DNA of 6,691 bases from Pseudomonadota bacterium. GTDB taxonomy: Bacteria > Myxococcota > Myxococcia > Myxococcales > Myxococcaceae. The DNA lies in NCBI GenBank assembly GCA_023424585.1, contig JAFADT010000212.1, forward strand, positions 1-6,691, given 5' to 3'. Made by a program: the position numbers and the translations under genes. Shown here piece by piece: positions 1-4,568 of the stretch. The notes under the pieces were generated by a model. It saw nothing but the letters and a program-made list of their open reading frames with translations, searched no databases and was not told the DNA's origin. Every line of letters starts with the position of its first letter. The first letter of the stretch is position 1.

Positions 1-514
1 CCCCCGCGCGAGACCAGCCCGCGGCGCGCAGGAGCGCGTAGTCGCCCACCTCCTGCGGCAGCTCGTGGACGATGACGGCGAACGCGGTGGCGAAGCCCGC
101 CTCCGGCGACACGAGGAAGGCCGCCGCCACCGCCGCGCCGTCGCCCACGTTGTGCAGCGCATCCGACGCGAGCAGCGTGGCCGGCAGCGTGGGCGCGCCC
201 GGGTGCGCGTGAGGGCCGTGCGCGTGGCCGGCGGCGGCCTCCGCGTGGTGGTGGTGGTGGCCCAGCGCCCACTCCAGGAGCGCCAGCGCGACGAAGCTGG
301 CGAAGGCCCACGTGAAGGCCGTGTTGCCCCGGGCCTCCACCGCCTCCGGCAGCACCTCCAGGAACACGGCGCTCAACAACGTGCCGGCGGCGAAGGCCAC
401 CAGCGCGGGCAGCCGCCGCTGGAGCCAGCGCTCGGACAGCACCCCGCCCGCGAGCCCGGCCAGCCCGTCCAGCCCCACGGCGATGAAGACGAACAGGACG
501 GTGTGCGCTTCCAT
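1..514 (-). CDS. ZIP-family divalent metal transporter (partial, C-terminus beyond left edge)
   Basis: Integral membrane protein predicted to move Zn2+ or other divalent metals across the inner membrane. My reverse-strand translation gives 171 residues with no stop before the window edge. Hydrophobic segments lie at about 5-25, 35-57 and 66-84, followed by a histidine-rich cytoplasmic-type loop (H86-H90, H97, H99, H102, H104). The two signature metal-site helices follow: HNVGDG at 121-126 (TM4) and HELPQEVGD at 150-158 (TM5). Both motifs are diagnostic of ZIP transporters, which usually have about 240-270 residues, so roughly a third is missing. The ATG at 514-512 overlaps the stop of the upstream hydrolase gene (TGATG), which suggests translational coupling. 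Family assignment is strong; metal specificity (Zn, Fe, Mn) cannot be told. Confidence 0.9.
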   Translation of the reverse strand, partial: MEAHTVLFVFIAVGLDGLAGLAGGVLSERWLQRRLPALVAFAAGTLLSAVFLEVLPEAVEARGNTAFTWAFASFVALALLEWALGHHHHHAEAAAGHAHGPHAHPGAPTLPATLLASDALHNVGDGAAVAAAFLVSPEAGFATAFAVIVHELPQEVGDYALLRAAGWSRAG

Positions 515-1293
515 CAGGTCGCCATCAGCCACGCGAGCACGCCCTGGGGACTGTCCACGTGCACGAAGTGGCCGGCGTCCGGGAGGAGGGCCACGGGACA
601 GCCGCCCTCCTCCAGGCGCCGGGCGCTCTCCTCGGACACGTACCGGCTGCGCCCGCCCCGGAGGCAGCGCAGGGGCGGGTGCACGGGGCGCTCCACGGCG
701 GGCCAGAGGTCCTCGCCGTTGACGCGGCGGTGGAGGCGCTGGAGGGCGTCGCGGTCGAAGCGCCAGCGCACGCCGTCACCGTCCGGCGCGAGGTTCATGA
801 GGAGCCAGTCCGACAGCGACTCGGACAGGCCGTTGCCGGTGAGGCTCGCGCGCAGGGCCTTGCGGCTGTCGGCGCGCGGCGGGGCCTTCAGGAGGATGTC
901 CAGCACGTAGCCGCTCTCCGACAGGTCCAGCGGCACGGGGCCCGGCGCGATGTCGAGCAGCGCCACGCCGCGCACGCGCTCGGAGGCCTCCAGGCTGGCG
1001 GCGAGCGACACGCGGCCGCCCAGCGAGTGGCCCACCCAGTCCACGGGGCCCGTGAAGCCCTGGGCGTCGAGCGTGTCCACGACATCGCGCGCGAGCGTGG
1101 TCAGGTCCGCGTCCGGGGGCAGGGCGGGCGAGGTGCCGTGGCCGGTGAGGTCGGGCAGCAGGATGCGGCGGCGCGGATCCGCCTTCGTCCACGCGACGGC
1201 CAGCGAGCGCAGGTTGCGGCCCGTCCCGAGGAAGCCGTGCAGCATCACCGTGGGCACGTCGCCCGCGCCCACCTGGAAACTTTCGAGCACCAC
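514..1293 (-). CDS. Alpha/beta-hydrolase, YbfF/ABHD11-like esterase
   Basis: A 259-residue cytoplasmic serine hydrolase with no signal peptide. Visible motifs are the oxyanion-hole HGFLGTGRN (19-27), the nucleophile elbow GHSLGG (88-93, Ser90), the acidic candidate Asp114 in LLDIAPG, and the C-terminal histidine in DAGHFVHVDSP (His242). The Ser90-Asp114-His242 spacing fits the triad arrangement I recall for the YbfF/ABHD11 esterase branch, and the length is typical (about 250-280). Substrate is unknown; small acyl esters or thioesters are plausible, and a MenH-like role cannot be excluded. The start is GTG at 1293-1291 with AAGGTGG just upstream on the minus strand; a second GTG follows immediately, so the start could shift by one codon. 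It is the first gene of a two-gene operon with the ZIP transporter, but the pairing gives no obvious functional clue. Confidence 0.85.
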   Translation of the reverse strand: MVLESFQVGAGDVPTVMLHGFLGTGRNLRSLAVAWTKADPRRRILLPDLTGHGTSPALPPDADLTTLARDVVDTLDAQGFTGPVDWVGHSLGGRVSLAASLEASERVRGVALLDIAPGPVPLDLSESGYVLDILLKAPPRADSRKALRASLTGNGLSESLSDWLLMNLAPDGDGVRWRFDRDALQRLHRRVNGEDLWPAVERPVHPPLRCLRGGRSRYVSEESARRLEEGGCPVALLPDAGHFVHVDSPQGVLAWLMAT

Positions 1294-1381
1294 GCCACCA
1301 CCACCTTGTGTCGCATGCCTTGACCTGGGGGCATGTCTGCCGCTTCATACCGCGAACCCCCCTTTCGTCGAGGTGAACCCG
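1294..1381. promoter_or_regulatory. Divergent promoter region with a CATGCC/GGCATG dyad
   Basis: This 88-base gap lies between the minus-strand hydrolase and the plus-strand SnoaL-like gene, so it must hold promoters for both unless transcription enters from elsewhere. A sigma70-like candidate for the plus strand is TTGACC (1320-1325) with TTCATA about 18 bases downstream. An inverted repeat CATGCC (1314-1319) / GGCATG (1330-1335) straddles that -35 and could be an operator. GAGGTGA (1370-1376) is a good ribosome binding site for the ATG at 1382. The promoter call rests on weak matches only. Confidence 0.35.
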
Positions 1382-1921
1382 ATGGCATCCGTCACCTGGT
1401 TGTTGCTGGCGCTCGGCGCCAACCCCGTCGCGGCGCCGGCCCCGGCCCAGGCGCCGGCCGATCCGAAGGCCGCGGTGGCCCGGGTGCTGGACGACTGGCA
1501 CCGCGCGGCGGCGGTGGCGAACGAGGCGCGCTACTTCGCGTTCTTCACGCCGGACGCGGTCTTCATGGGCACGGACGGGGGAGAGCGCTGGACGGTGGAC
1601 CAGTTCCGCGCCTGGGCGAAGCCCTACTTCACGAAGGGCCAGGCCTGGTCGTTCAAGTCGGTGTCCCGCAACGTGTTCTTCTCCAAGGACGGCCAGGTGG
1701 CTTGGTTCGACGAGGCGCTGGACACGCCCAACCTGGGCCCCGCGCGCGGCAGCGGCGTGCTGGTGAAGGACGCGTCCGGCTGGAAGATCGCCCAGTACAA
1801 CCTCTCCGTCCCCATCCCCAACGACCTGATGGGCGAGGTGACGAACCGCATCGCCACCTACTCCAAGGCCAAGGCCGCCACACCGCCCGCGCCGGCGCAG
1901 CCTCCGGCGAAGAGGCCCTGA
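1382..1921 (+). CDS. Exported SnoaL/DUF4440-like (NTF2-fold) protein
   Basis: A 179-residue protein. Residues 1-18 form a hydrophobic segment followed by an Ala/Pro-rich stretch (19-27), which looks like a signal peptide with uncertain cleavage. Residues about 30-148 match the SnoaL_3/DUF4440 pattern of the NTF2-like fold: an N-terminal helix, YFAFFTPDAVFMGTD (51-65) with the typical turn into a small beta-strand, ERWTVDQFRAW (68-78), an SRNVFFSKDGQVAWFDE strand pair (95-111), and a closing GSGVLVKDASGWKIAQYNLS segment (123-142). The C-terminal 20 residues are a Lys/Ala/Pro-rich tail. The fold is used for ligand binding or small enzymes, and no catalytic residues can be named. The ATG at 1382 is 5 bases after GAGGTGA. 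A terminator-like hairpin spans its stop, so it appears monocistronic. Confidence 0.8.
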   Translation: MASVTWLLLALGANPVAAPAPAQAPADPKAAVARVLDDWHRAAAVANEARYFAFFTPDAVFMGTDGGERWTVDQFRAWAKPYFTKGQAWSFKSVSRNVFFSKDGQVAWFDEALDTPNLGPARGSGVLVKDASGWKIAQYNLSVPIPNDLMGEVTNRIATYSKAKAATPPAPAQPPAKRP

Positions 1922-1945
1922 CGCTTGCCTGCCTGCGTCAGGGCC
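1914..1945 (+). terminator. Terminator-like hairpin spanning the stop codon
   Basis: A perfect 11-bp inverted repeat, GGCCCTGACGC (1914-1924) and GCGTCAGGGCC (1935-1945), is separated by a 10-base loop. The TGA of the SnoaL-like gene (1919-1921) lies inside the left arm. There is no U-tract after the right arm, as is common for terminators in very GC-rich bacteria, so termination is inferred from stability and position. It could also protect the 3' end of the mRNA. Confidence 0.6.
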
Positions 1946-1950
1946 CTGAT

Positions 1951-1969
1951 CCATGACAGAACCATGACA
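1951..1969 (-). promoter_or_regulatory. Pho-box-like 11-bp-spaced direct repeat
   Basis: CCATGACA occurs twice (1951-1958 and 1962-1969), exactly 11 bases apart. A degraded third copy (GCATGG) sits one period further on at 1973. Read on the minus strand, the halves are TTGTCATGG and CTGTCATGG: TGTCA half-sites at the 11-bp spacing typical of PhoB-type response-regulator sites (consensus halves CTGTCA). The orientation is reversed relative to the downstream gene at 2055, and no minus-strand gene starts here, so the target is unclear. A short dyad, CCTAC-GCT-GTAGG (2003-2015), lies between it and that gene. Confidence 0.35.
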
Positions 1970-2054
1970 AACGCATGGAGGAGCTGAGGCCTTCCGTGAC
2001 TTCCTACGCTGTAGGTTGGAGTCCTTCGTCGCTCTGTACCGGAGGCCCCAACGC

Positions 2055-2456
2055 ATGCGTGTCATCACCCCCGACCTTCTTGTCGCGGCCGTGACGGAAC
2101 TCTCCCGGGGATCGAAGCTGGTTCGACTGAAGGACGTGCTGGCGTGGTGTGAGTGGAACGGGGTGGATGCCCAGGGGGACGGCCTGCGGAACCAGGCGCT
2201 CTGGGAAGCGGAGCGCGCCGAGGCCCGGGGGCAGCGCCGGCTGCTGAAGTTCAAGAGCGGCGAGTGCAAGCAGTCCCGGCTGGGCTGGGCGCTCATCGCC
2301 CATGGCGCCAAGGCGCGGGAGCTGGCCACGGACCTGCGCTGGTGCGAGCAGCTGTGGAATGGCGTGGACTGGGAGTGGCAGGGCGGCGTCGCGCCCGTCC
2401 CCGAGCGCCGTCCCAACCGCGTCCGGAGCGTGGAAGAGGCGCCCGCCTCCCTGTGA
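2055..2456 (+). CDS. Hypothetical protein of unknown function
   Basis: I do not recognise this 133-residue protein. It is charged and mostly helical in character, without signal peptide or membrane segment. It contains several Trp/Cys pairs: WCEWNGVD (31-38), LGWAL (76-80) and RWCEQLWNGVDWEW (95-108). WCEWNGVD and the later WNGVDWEW share a W-NGVD core, which may be an internal repeat. Residues 60-75 are basic (RRLLKFKSGECKQSR), as in some nucleic-acid-binding helices, but no helix-turn-helix can be assigned. The C-terminal 20 residues look unstructured. I chose the ATG at 2055 because GGAGG (2041-2045) sits 9 bases upstream; a TTG at 2016 would add 13 residues with no ribosome binding site. 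Codon use fits the surrounding genome, so I take it as real. Confidence 0.6.
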   Translation: MRVITPDLLVAAVTELSRGSKLVRLKDVLAWCEWNGVDAQGDGLRNQALWEAERAEARGQRRLLKFKSGECKQSRLGWALIAHGAKARELATDLRWCEQLWNGVDWEWQGGVAPVPERRPNRVRSVEEAPASL

Positions 2457-2465
2457 GACGGAGAC

Positions 2466-2663
2466 GTGCTTGGGTTCGTGCAGGCACCCTCCCGCCCTAA
2501 TGTCGAATGGCGCCTCGTTCCTGGAAAGGGACGGGGCGTTTTCGCGCGCCGGTTCCTGCCGAAGGGAACGCTCGTGGAGTGGGCGCTCATCAAAGCGCTG
2601 ATGTCCAGGCAAGGCAAGGCAAGGCGGTATCAACCTCCAAACCGGGAGTGGTGGGATTGCTGA
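2466..2663 (+). pseudogene. Fragment of a SET-domain protein (N-terminal piece only)
   Basis: A 65-codon open frame contains VPGKGRGVFARRFLPKGTLVE (residues 18-38, positions about 2517-2579). This matches the opening of SET domains: GKGRGVFA, then [ILF]-x-KG-x-L-[IV]-E, the part that forms the start of the S-adenosylmethionine pocket. Real SET proteins go on for another 90 or more residues to the NHS/C and GEEL-Y motifs, and neither is present in any frame here. After residue 40 the frame drifts into the AGGCA repeat and stops at TGA (2661-2663). The only start is a GTG with poor ribosome-binding context. I read it as a decayed or truncated gene; a real short protein that borrows this motif is less likely. 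Confidence 0.5.
2607..2625. repeat. AGGCA pentanucleotide tandem repeat
   Basis: Three full AGGCA units plus AGGC run from 2607 to 2625. Five is not a multiple of three, so slippage changes the reading frame. The repeat sits where SET-domain similarity has ended and before the lipoprotein-like remnant, so it may mark an old recombination or slippage junction. Confidence 0.7.
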
Positions 2664-2802
2664 TGGGCTGCGGCGGTCCCGCCGGGGATAGGACGTGACC
2701 CTCCAGTCCGAGGAGCAGGCATTGAACCCCGTCGAGGCGTGCCTGGAGGCATGCAGCGTGAACCTGGGCAACTGTCTGCAGGACGCGATGACGCAGGCAT
2801 AG
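2639..2802 (+). pseudogene. Frameshifted remnant of a small Cys-containing lipoprotein
   Basis: One frame (codons from 2639) reads KPGVVGLLMGCGGPAGDR, the end of a lipoprotein signal peptide with lipobox LLMGC (Cys codon at 2669-2671), then hits TGA at 2696-2698. The frame one base back is open from GTG 2695 to TAG 2800-2802. It encodes a 35-residue tail, VTLQSEEQALNPVEA then CLEAC, with three cysteines at 16, 20 and 27. A lipobox followed by an acidic S/EEQAL segment and Cys pairs resembles the many small lipoproteins of myxobacteria. A single-base deletion near 2690-2696 would explain the break. The beginning of the signal peptide (start codon and basic residues) is not visible. An alternative is that only the 35-codon ORF is translated as a small protein. 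Confidence 0.4.
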
Positions 2803-2844
2803 ATCGATATGAGCGGATCGGCGCCAGCTGCCCGCAGAAGTGCT

Positions 2845-2876
2845 CCGCGGGCGGGTAGGGGGACTCCGCCTCGCGG
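2845..2876 (+). terminator. GC-rich hairpin upstream of the Hxs operon
   Basis: CCGCGGGCGG (2845-2854) can pair with CCGCCTCGCGG (2866-2876) with one G-U pair and one bulge, leaving an 11-base loop. It lies after the lipoprotein remnant and about 80 bases before the first gene of the Hxs operon, so it may be a terminator insulating the operon or part of its leader. No U-tract follows. Confidence 0.35.
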
Positions 2877-2879
2877 TCT

Positions 2880-2911
2880 CCCTCCCTCCCTCGATGGAGG
2901 GATGTTCATCC
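2880..2911. promoter_or_regulatory. Leader dyads and C-run tract before the Hxs operon
   Basis: Three CCC runs separated by single T (2880-2890) lead into a 6-bp hairpin TCCCTC-GATG-GAGGGA (2887-2902), which overlaps a second dyad GGATG-TT-CATCC (2900-2911). A CCGG repeat flanking TATCTGTT (2910-2925) follows. The crowding of symmetric elements 50-80 bases before the operon start suggests an operator or leader structure. I find no convincing -35/-10 pair. Confidence 0.25.
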
Positions 2912-2959
2912 GGTATCTGTTCCGGCAACATTCCTCCGTCGTCAAAGCGGGGTATGTGG

Positions 2960-3628
2960 ATGACCATGGACAGACGCAGTCTCCAGACATGGATGGCCCT
3001 CCTGGGGGCGGGAGGGCTCCTCTTCATGGGGCCACTGTCGTGGGGGGCCGGGCCTGACCGCTGGAAGGCGGGTCGCGATGCACAGGCGTCCGCCGAGGAG
3101 CAGGACACTCAAGCGCGCCAGGCTTTGATGGATGCGCTGACTCCTCCGAGCCGGACGGGAGAGTCCACGAGCGTCTGGCTTCAGCGCGTGGATGAGGTCC
3201 TCGCCAGGGCCGAGGAGGCGGCCCGCTGGGCTCGGGACGAACGCCGCAAGATTCCCCTCGTGGGCGCTGAGCGCGCGGTGGTCATCCAGCTGCTCCACGT
3301 CACGACGGATCCATCCGCGAGCATCCTCACCTGGGCGTCGCGCTCGATGACGCTCCACTGCACGATGGAGTCCGAGCGCTGTGTGGGGGTCTATCTGGTG
3401 GGCCGGACACTGAAGGACCGCGTGCTCAATGCCCCCGAGCAGGCGGAGGAGACCGCGGCGCTGCTGTCCCAGGCCCTCGGGCAGCCCGCTTCCCTTCCCG
3501 CACCACCGGTTCGGGAAGGGGGCAGGGGGCCCACGACGTCGACCTGGAAGGTGGGCGAAATCCCCATCGTCGCCCGGTGGAGGAACTCGGACTTGATGGA
3601 GCTGCGTGTGGGGAACGTGAAGCCATGA
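2960..3628 (+). CDS. Exported protein of unknown function, coupled to hxsA
   Basis: I do not recognise this 222-residue protein. Residues 1-11 are short and basic (MTMDRRSLQTW). A hydrophobic segment (12-28) and SWGAG (27-31) follow, together a Sec-type signal peptide, so the mature part should be in the periplasm or outside. The mature protein has an Ala/Glu/Arg-rich helical region (40-97, possibly coiled coil), a mixed region with two cysteines (C134, C141) that could form a disulfide, a Pro/Gly-rich low-complexity stretch (179-195), and a short C-terminal beta-like segment. Its stop overlaps the ATG of hxsA (ATGA, 3625-3628), indicating translational coupling and a role with HxsA. ATGs at 2954 and 2966 are alternative starts; 2960 gives the best spacing to GCGGGG (2947-2952). 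It is not one of the four named Hxs families. Confidence 0.7.
   Translation: MTMDRRSLQTWMALLGAGGLLFMGPLSWGAGPDRWKAGRDAQASAEEQDTQARQALMDALTPPSRTGESTSVWLQRVDEVLARAEEAARWARDERRKIPLVGAERAVVIQLLHVTTDPSASILTWASRSMTLHCTMESERCVGVYLVGRTLKDRVLNAPEQAEETAALLSQALGQPASLPAPPVREGGRGPTTSTWKVGEIPIVARWRNSDLMELRVGNVKP
3492..3520 (+). other. Intragenic 9-bp hairpin before hxsA
   Basis: CCCTTCCCG (3492-3500) and CGGGAAGGG (3512-3520) form a perfect 9-bp stem with an 11-base loop, about 105 bases before the hxsA start. It falls in the low-complexity Pro/Gly-rich part of the upstream gene, where amino-acid constraint is weak. It could affect mRNA stability or relative expression of the two genes; chance is possible. 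Confidence 0.4.
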
Positions 3629-4209
3629 CCTCTAAACCACCGGGCCTGCTCTCTGTCGGTTCCGCGCTGCTCGCCTTGATCAGCGGTGCCGCTCCTTCGG
3701 GCCTCCTCGCCCAGGGCACGGAGACGTCCAGGGATCCACTTCGTCGCCGGGAAGAGGAGGATTCCCATCACGAGCTCCTCCTGGTGGAACCGTCCGACGG
3801 AGCTCCGGTCCTGCTCGCGGGGCATCGCTCGCACCGCTCCCATTCCTCGCATCGCAGCCACTACTCTGGCCGCGGTGGCGGCTCCAGCCGGGGCTACATC
3901 CCCAGCTACGAACCGCCCGCCCCCTCCCGGGCCTCTACTCCCAGCCCTTCGTCCACCTCACCTGAGCCGGCAAAGACGGCGACGCCTCCGGTTCGTGCTC
4001 TTCCCAATCCTGCCCGTGTCTCCTTCGTGGCGTTCCCGGGTGGTCGGATCTTCGTGAACGGCAAGGCGGCGGGGCAGGACGCGACGGCCCCCATGGAGCT
4101 GCCAGCGGGGACGCATTCCGTGCGCGTGGAGAATCGCTTCCTCGGGCAGGTCACCATCGAGGTCGAACTGCTCGAAGGGCAGACGGGCGAGGTGAAGCTT
4201 GAGTGGTAG
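3625..4209 (+). CDS. hxsA: His-Xaa-Ser repeat protein HxsA, with PEGA-like C-terminal domain
   Basis: This 194-residue protein is the presumed substrate of the radical SAM enzymes encoded downstream. Its layout is: a signal peptide (1-30, hydrophobic core LLSVGSALLALISG, then SGLLAQG); an Arg/Glu-rich spacer (36-50); five consecutive His-Xaa-Ser triplets, HRS HRS HSS HRS HYS (67-81), ending in a Gly/Ser stretch; a Pro/Ser/Thr-rich linker (91-128); and a C-terminal domain (130-194). That last domain reads like a PEGA domain: strand RVSFVAFPGGRIFVNGKAAG, then PMELPAGTHSVRVEN, then a closing strand run ending KLEW. PEGA domains are surface-associated beta modules. The HxS tract with hxsD, hxsB and hxsC directly downstream identifies the family. 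The modification chemistry and biological role are unknown. The ATG overlaps the stop of the preceding gene; its own ribosome binding site is weak. Confidence 0.88.
   Translation: MTSKPPGLLSVGSALLALISGAAPSGLLAQGTETSRDPLRRREEEDSHHELLLVEPSDGAPVLLAGHRSHRSHSSHRSHYSGRGGGSSRGYIPSYEPPAPSRASTPSPSSTSPEPAKTATPPVRALPNPARVSFVAFPGGRIFVNGKAAGQDATAPMELPAGTHSVRVENRFLGQVTIEVELLEGQTGEVKLEW
3823..3867 (+). repeat. Coding tract of five tandem His-Xaa-Ser triplets
   Basis: Fifteen codons specify H-x-S five times (x = R, R, S, R, Y). Synonymous codons vary: His is CAT or CAC and Ser is TCG, TCC, AGC or TCT. The tract is therefore kept for its protein sequence and is not a recent DNA-level expansion. This is the expected target region of HxsB and HxsC. 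Confidence 0.9.
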
Positions 4210-4240
4210 TACCACCGCTTCGCCGTGCGCTGAGGGCGCG

Positions 4241-4558
4241 ATGGTCTTCCAGGACGGGCGTGTCCGTCTCGCGCTCGACCTGCGTGTCTATCGGCTCACC
4301 GCCGTGCAGAAGGCCAGCTACCGCTTCGCGGAGCACTTCACGGCCGTCCTGGGCGCTCCAGAGGAACACCGCCTCGCGGTCACCTGCCTCTTCCGGCCGG
4401 ACACCCGCGAAGCGGAGGCGCTCGATATCGTCCGCCGTTACTTCCAGGAGCTGCTGGACCAGGAACTGCGCGAGCAGATTGGGGAGGAGACCCGAGCGGT
4501 CCGGGCGTTGATCCTCGCCCAGGCCTTCTCGCGGACCGACCTCATCCGGCGGGACTGA
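4241..4558 (+). CDS. hxsD: His-Xaa-Ser system protein HxsD
   Basis: A small protein of 105 residues between hxsA and hxsB. The N-terminal half (DLRVYRLTAVQKASYRFAEH, residues 13-32) and the C-terminal DQELRE (within residues 71-82) agree with the HxsD family, which is named after an LLNDYxLRE motif; here the first part is changed to ELLDQELRE. HxsD is required context for the system but its job is not known; its size and place suggest an adaptor or chaperone that brings HxsA to the radical SAM enzymes. No signal peptide, so cytoplasmic. The ATG at 4241 follows GAGGG (4232-4236). A TTG at 4199, preceded by GAGGTGA, would add 14 residues and overlap the hxsA stop by 11 bases, so the start is not settled. 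Confidence 0.82.
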   Translation: MVFQDGRVRLALDLRVYRLTAVQKASYRFAEHFTAVLGAPEEHRLAVTCLFRPDTREAEALDIVRRYFQELLDQELREQIGEETRAVRALILAQAFSRTDLIRRD

Positions 4559-4568
4559 GGGACGCCCC

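Noticed and set aside
245..262. Poly-His codons as a vector tag or cloning artefact
   Set aside because: The run lies inside a native ZIP loop with further histidines and the GC-rich codon use of the gene.
65..1323. Plus-strand open frames across the ZIP and hydrolase genes
   Set aside because: The minus strand carries clear family motifs (HNVGDG, HELPQE, GHSLGG); the plus-strand translations are Arg/Gly/Ala-rich shadows.
1951..1978. Short direct repeats as a CRISPR array or attachment site
   Set aside because: Units are only 8 bases with 3-base spacers, far too short for CRISPR, and no integrase or tRNA gene lies nearby.
776..2617. Very long minus-strand open frame (613 codons)
   Set aside because: It runs antisense through the SnoaL-like gene and the 2055 gene and in another frame of the hydrolase, is Arg/Gly/Pro-rich with no domain, and is typical of antisense frames in very GC-rich DNA.
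2840..2953. Upstream extension (GTG at 2840) of the exported gene before hxsA
   Set aside because: It would bury the signal peptide behind 40 residues of low-complexity sequence, and the DNA there is full of hairpins typical of a noncoding leader.
2004..2990. Minus-strand open frame of 328 codons
   Set aside because: Low-complexity composition, no ribosome binding site, antisense to the 2055 gene and the remnants; a GC-driven shadow.
3823..3867. His/Ser tract as a plain metal-binding low-complexity stretch
   Set aside because: The strict H-x-S period and the adjacent hxsD, hxsB and hxsC genes point to the Hxs substrate; metal binding remains possible but does not explain the operon.
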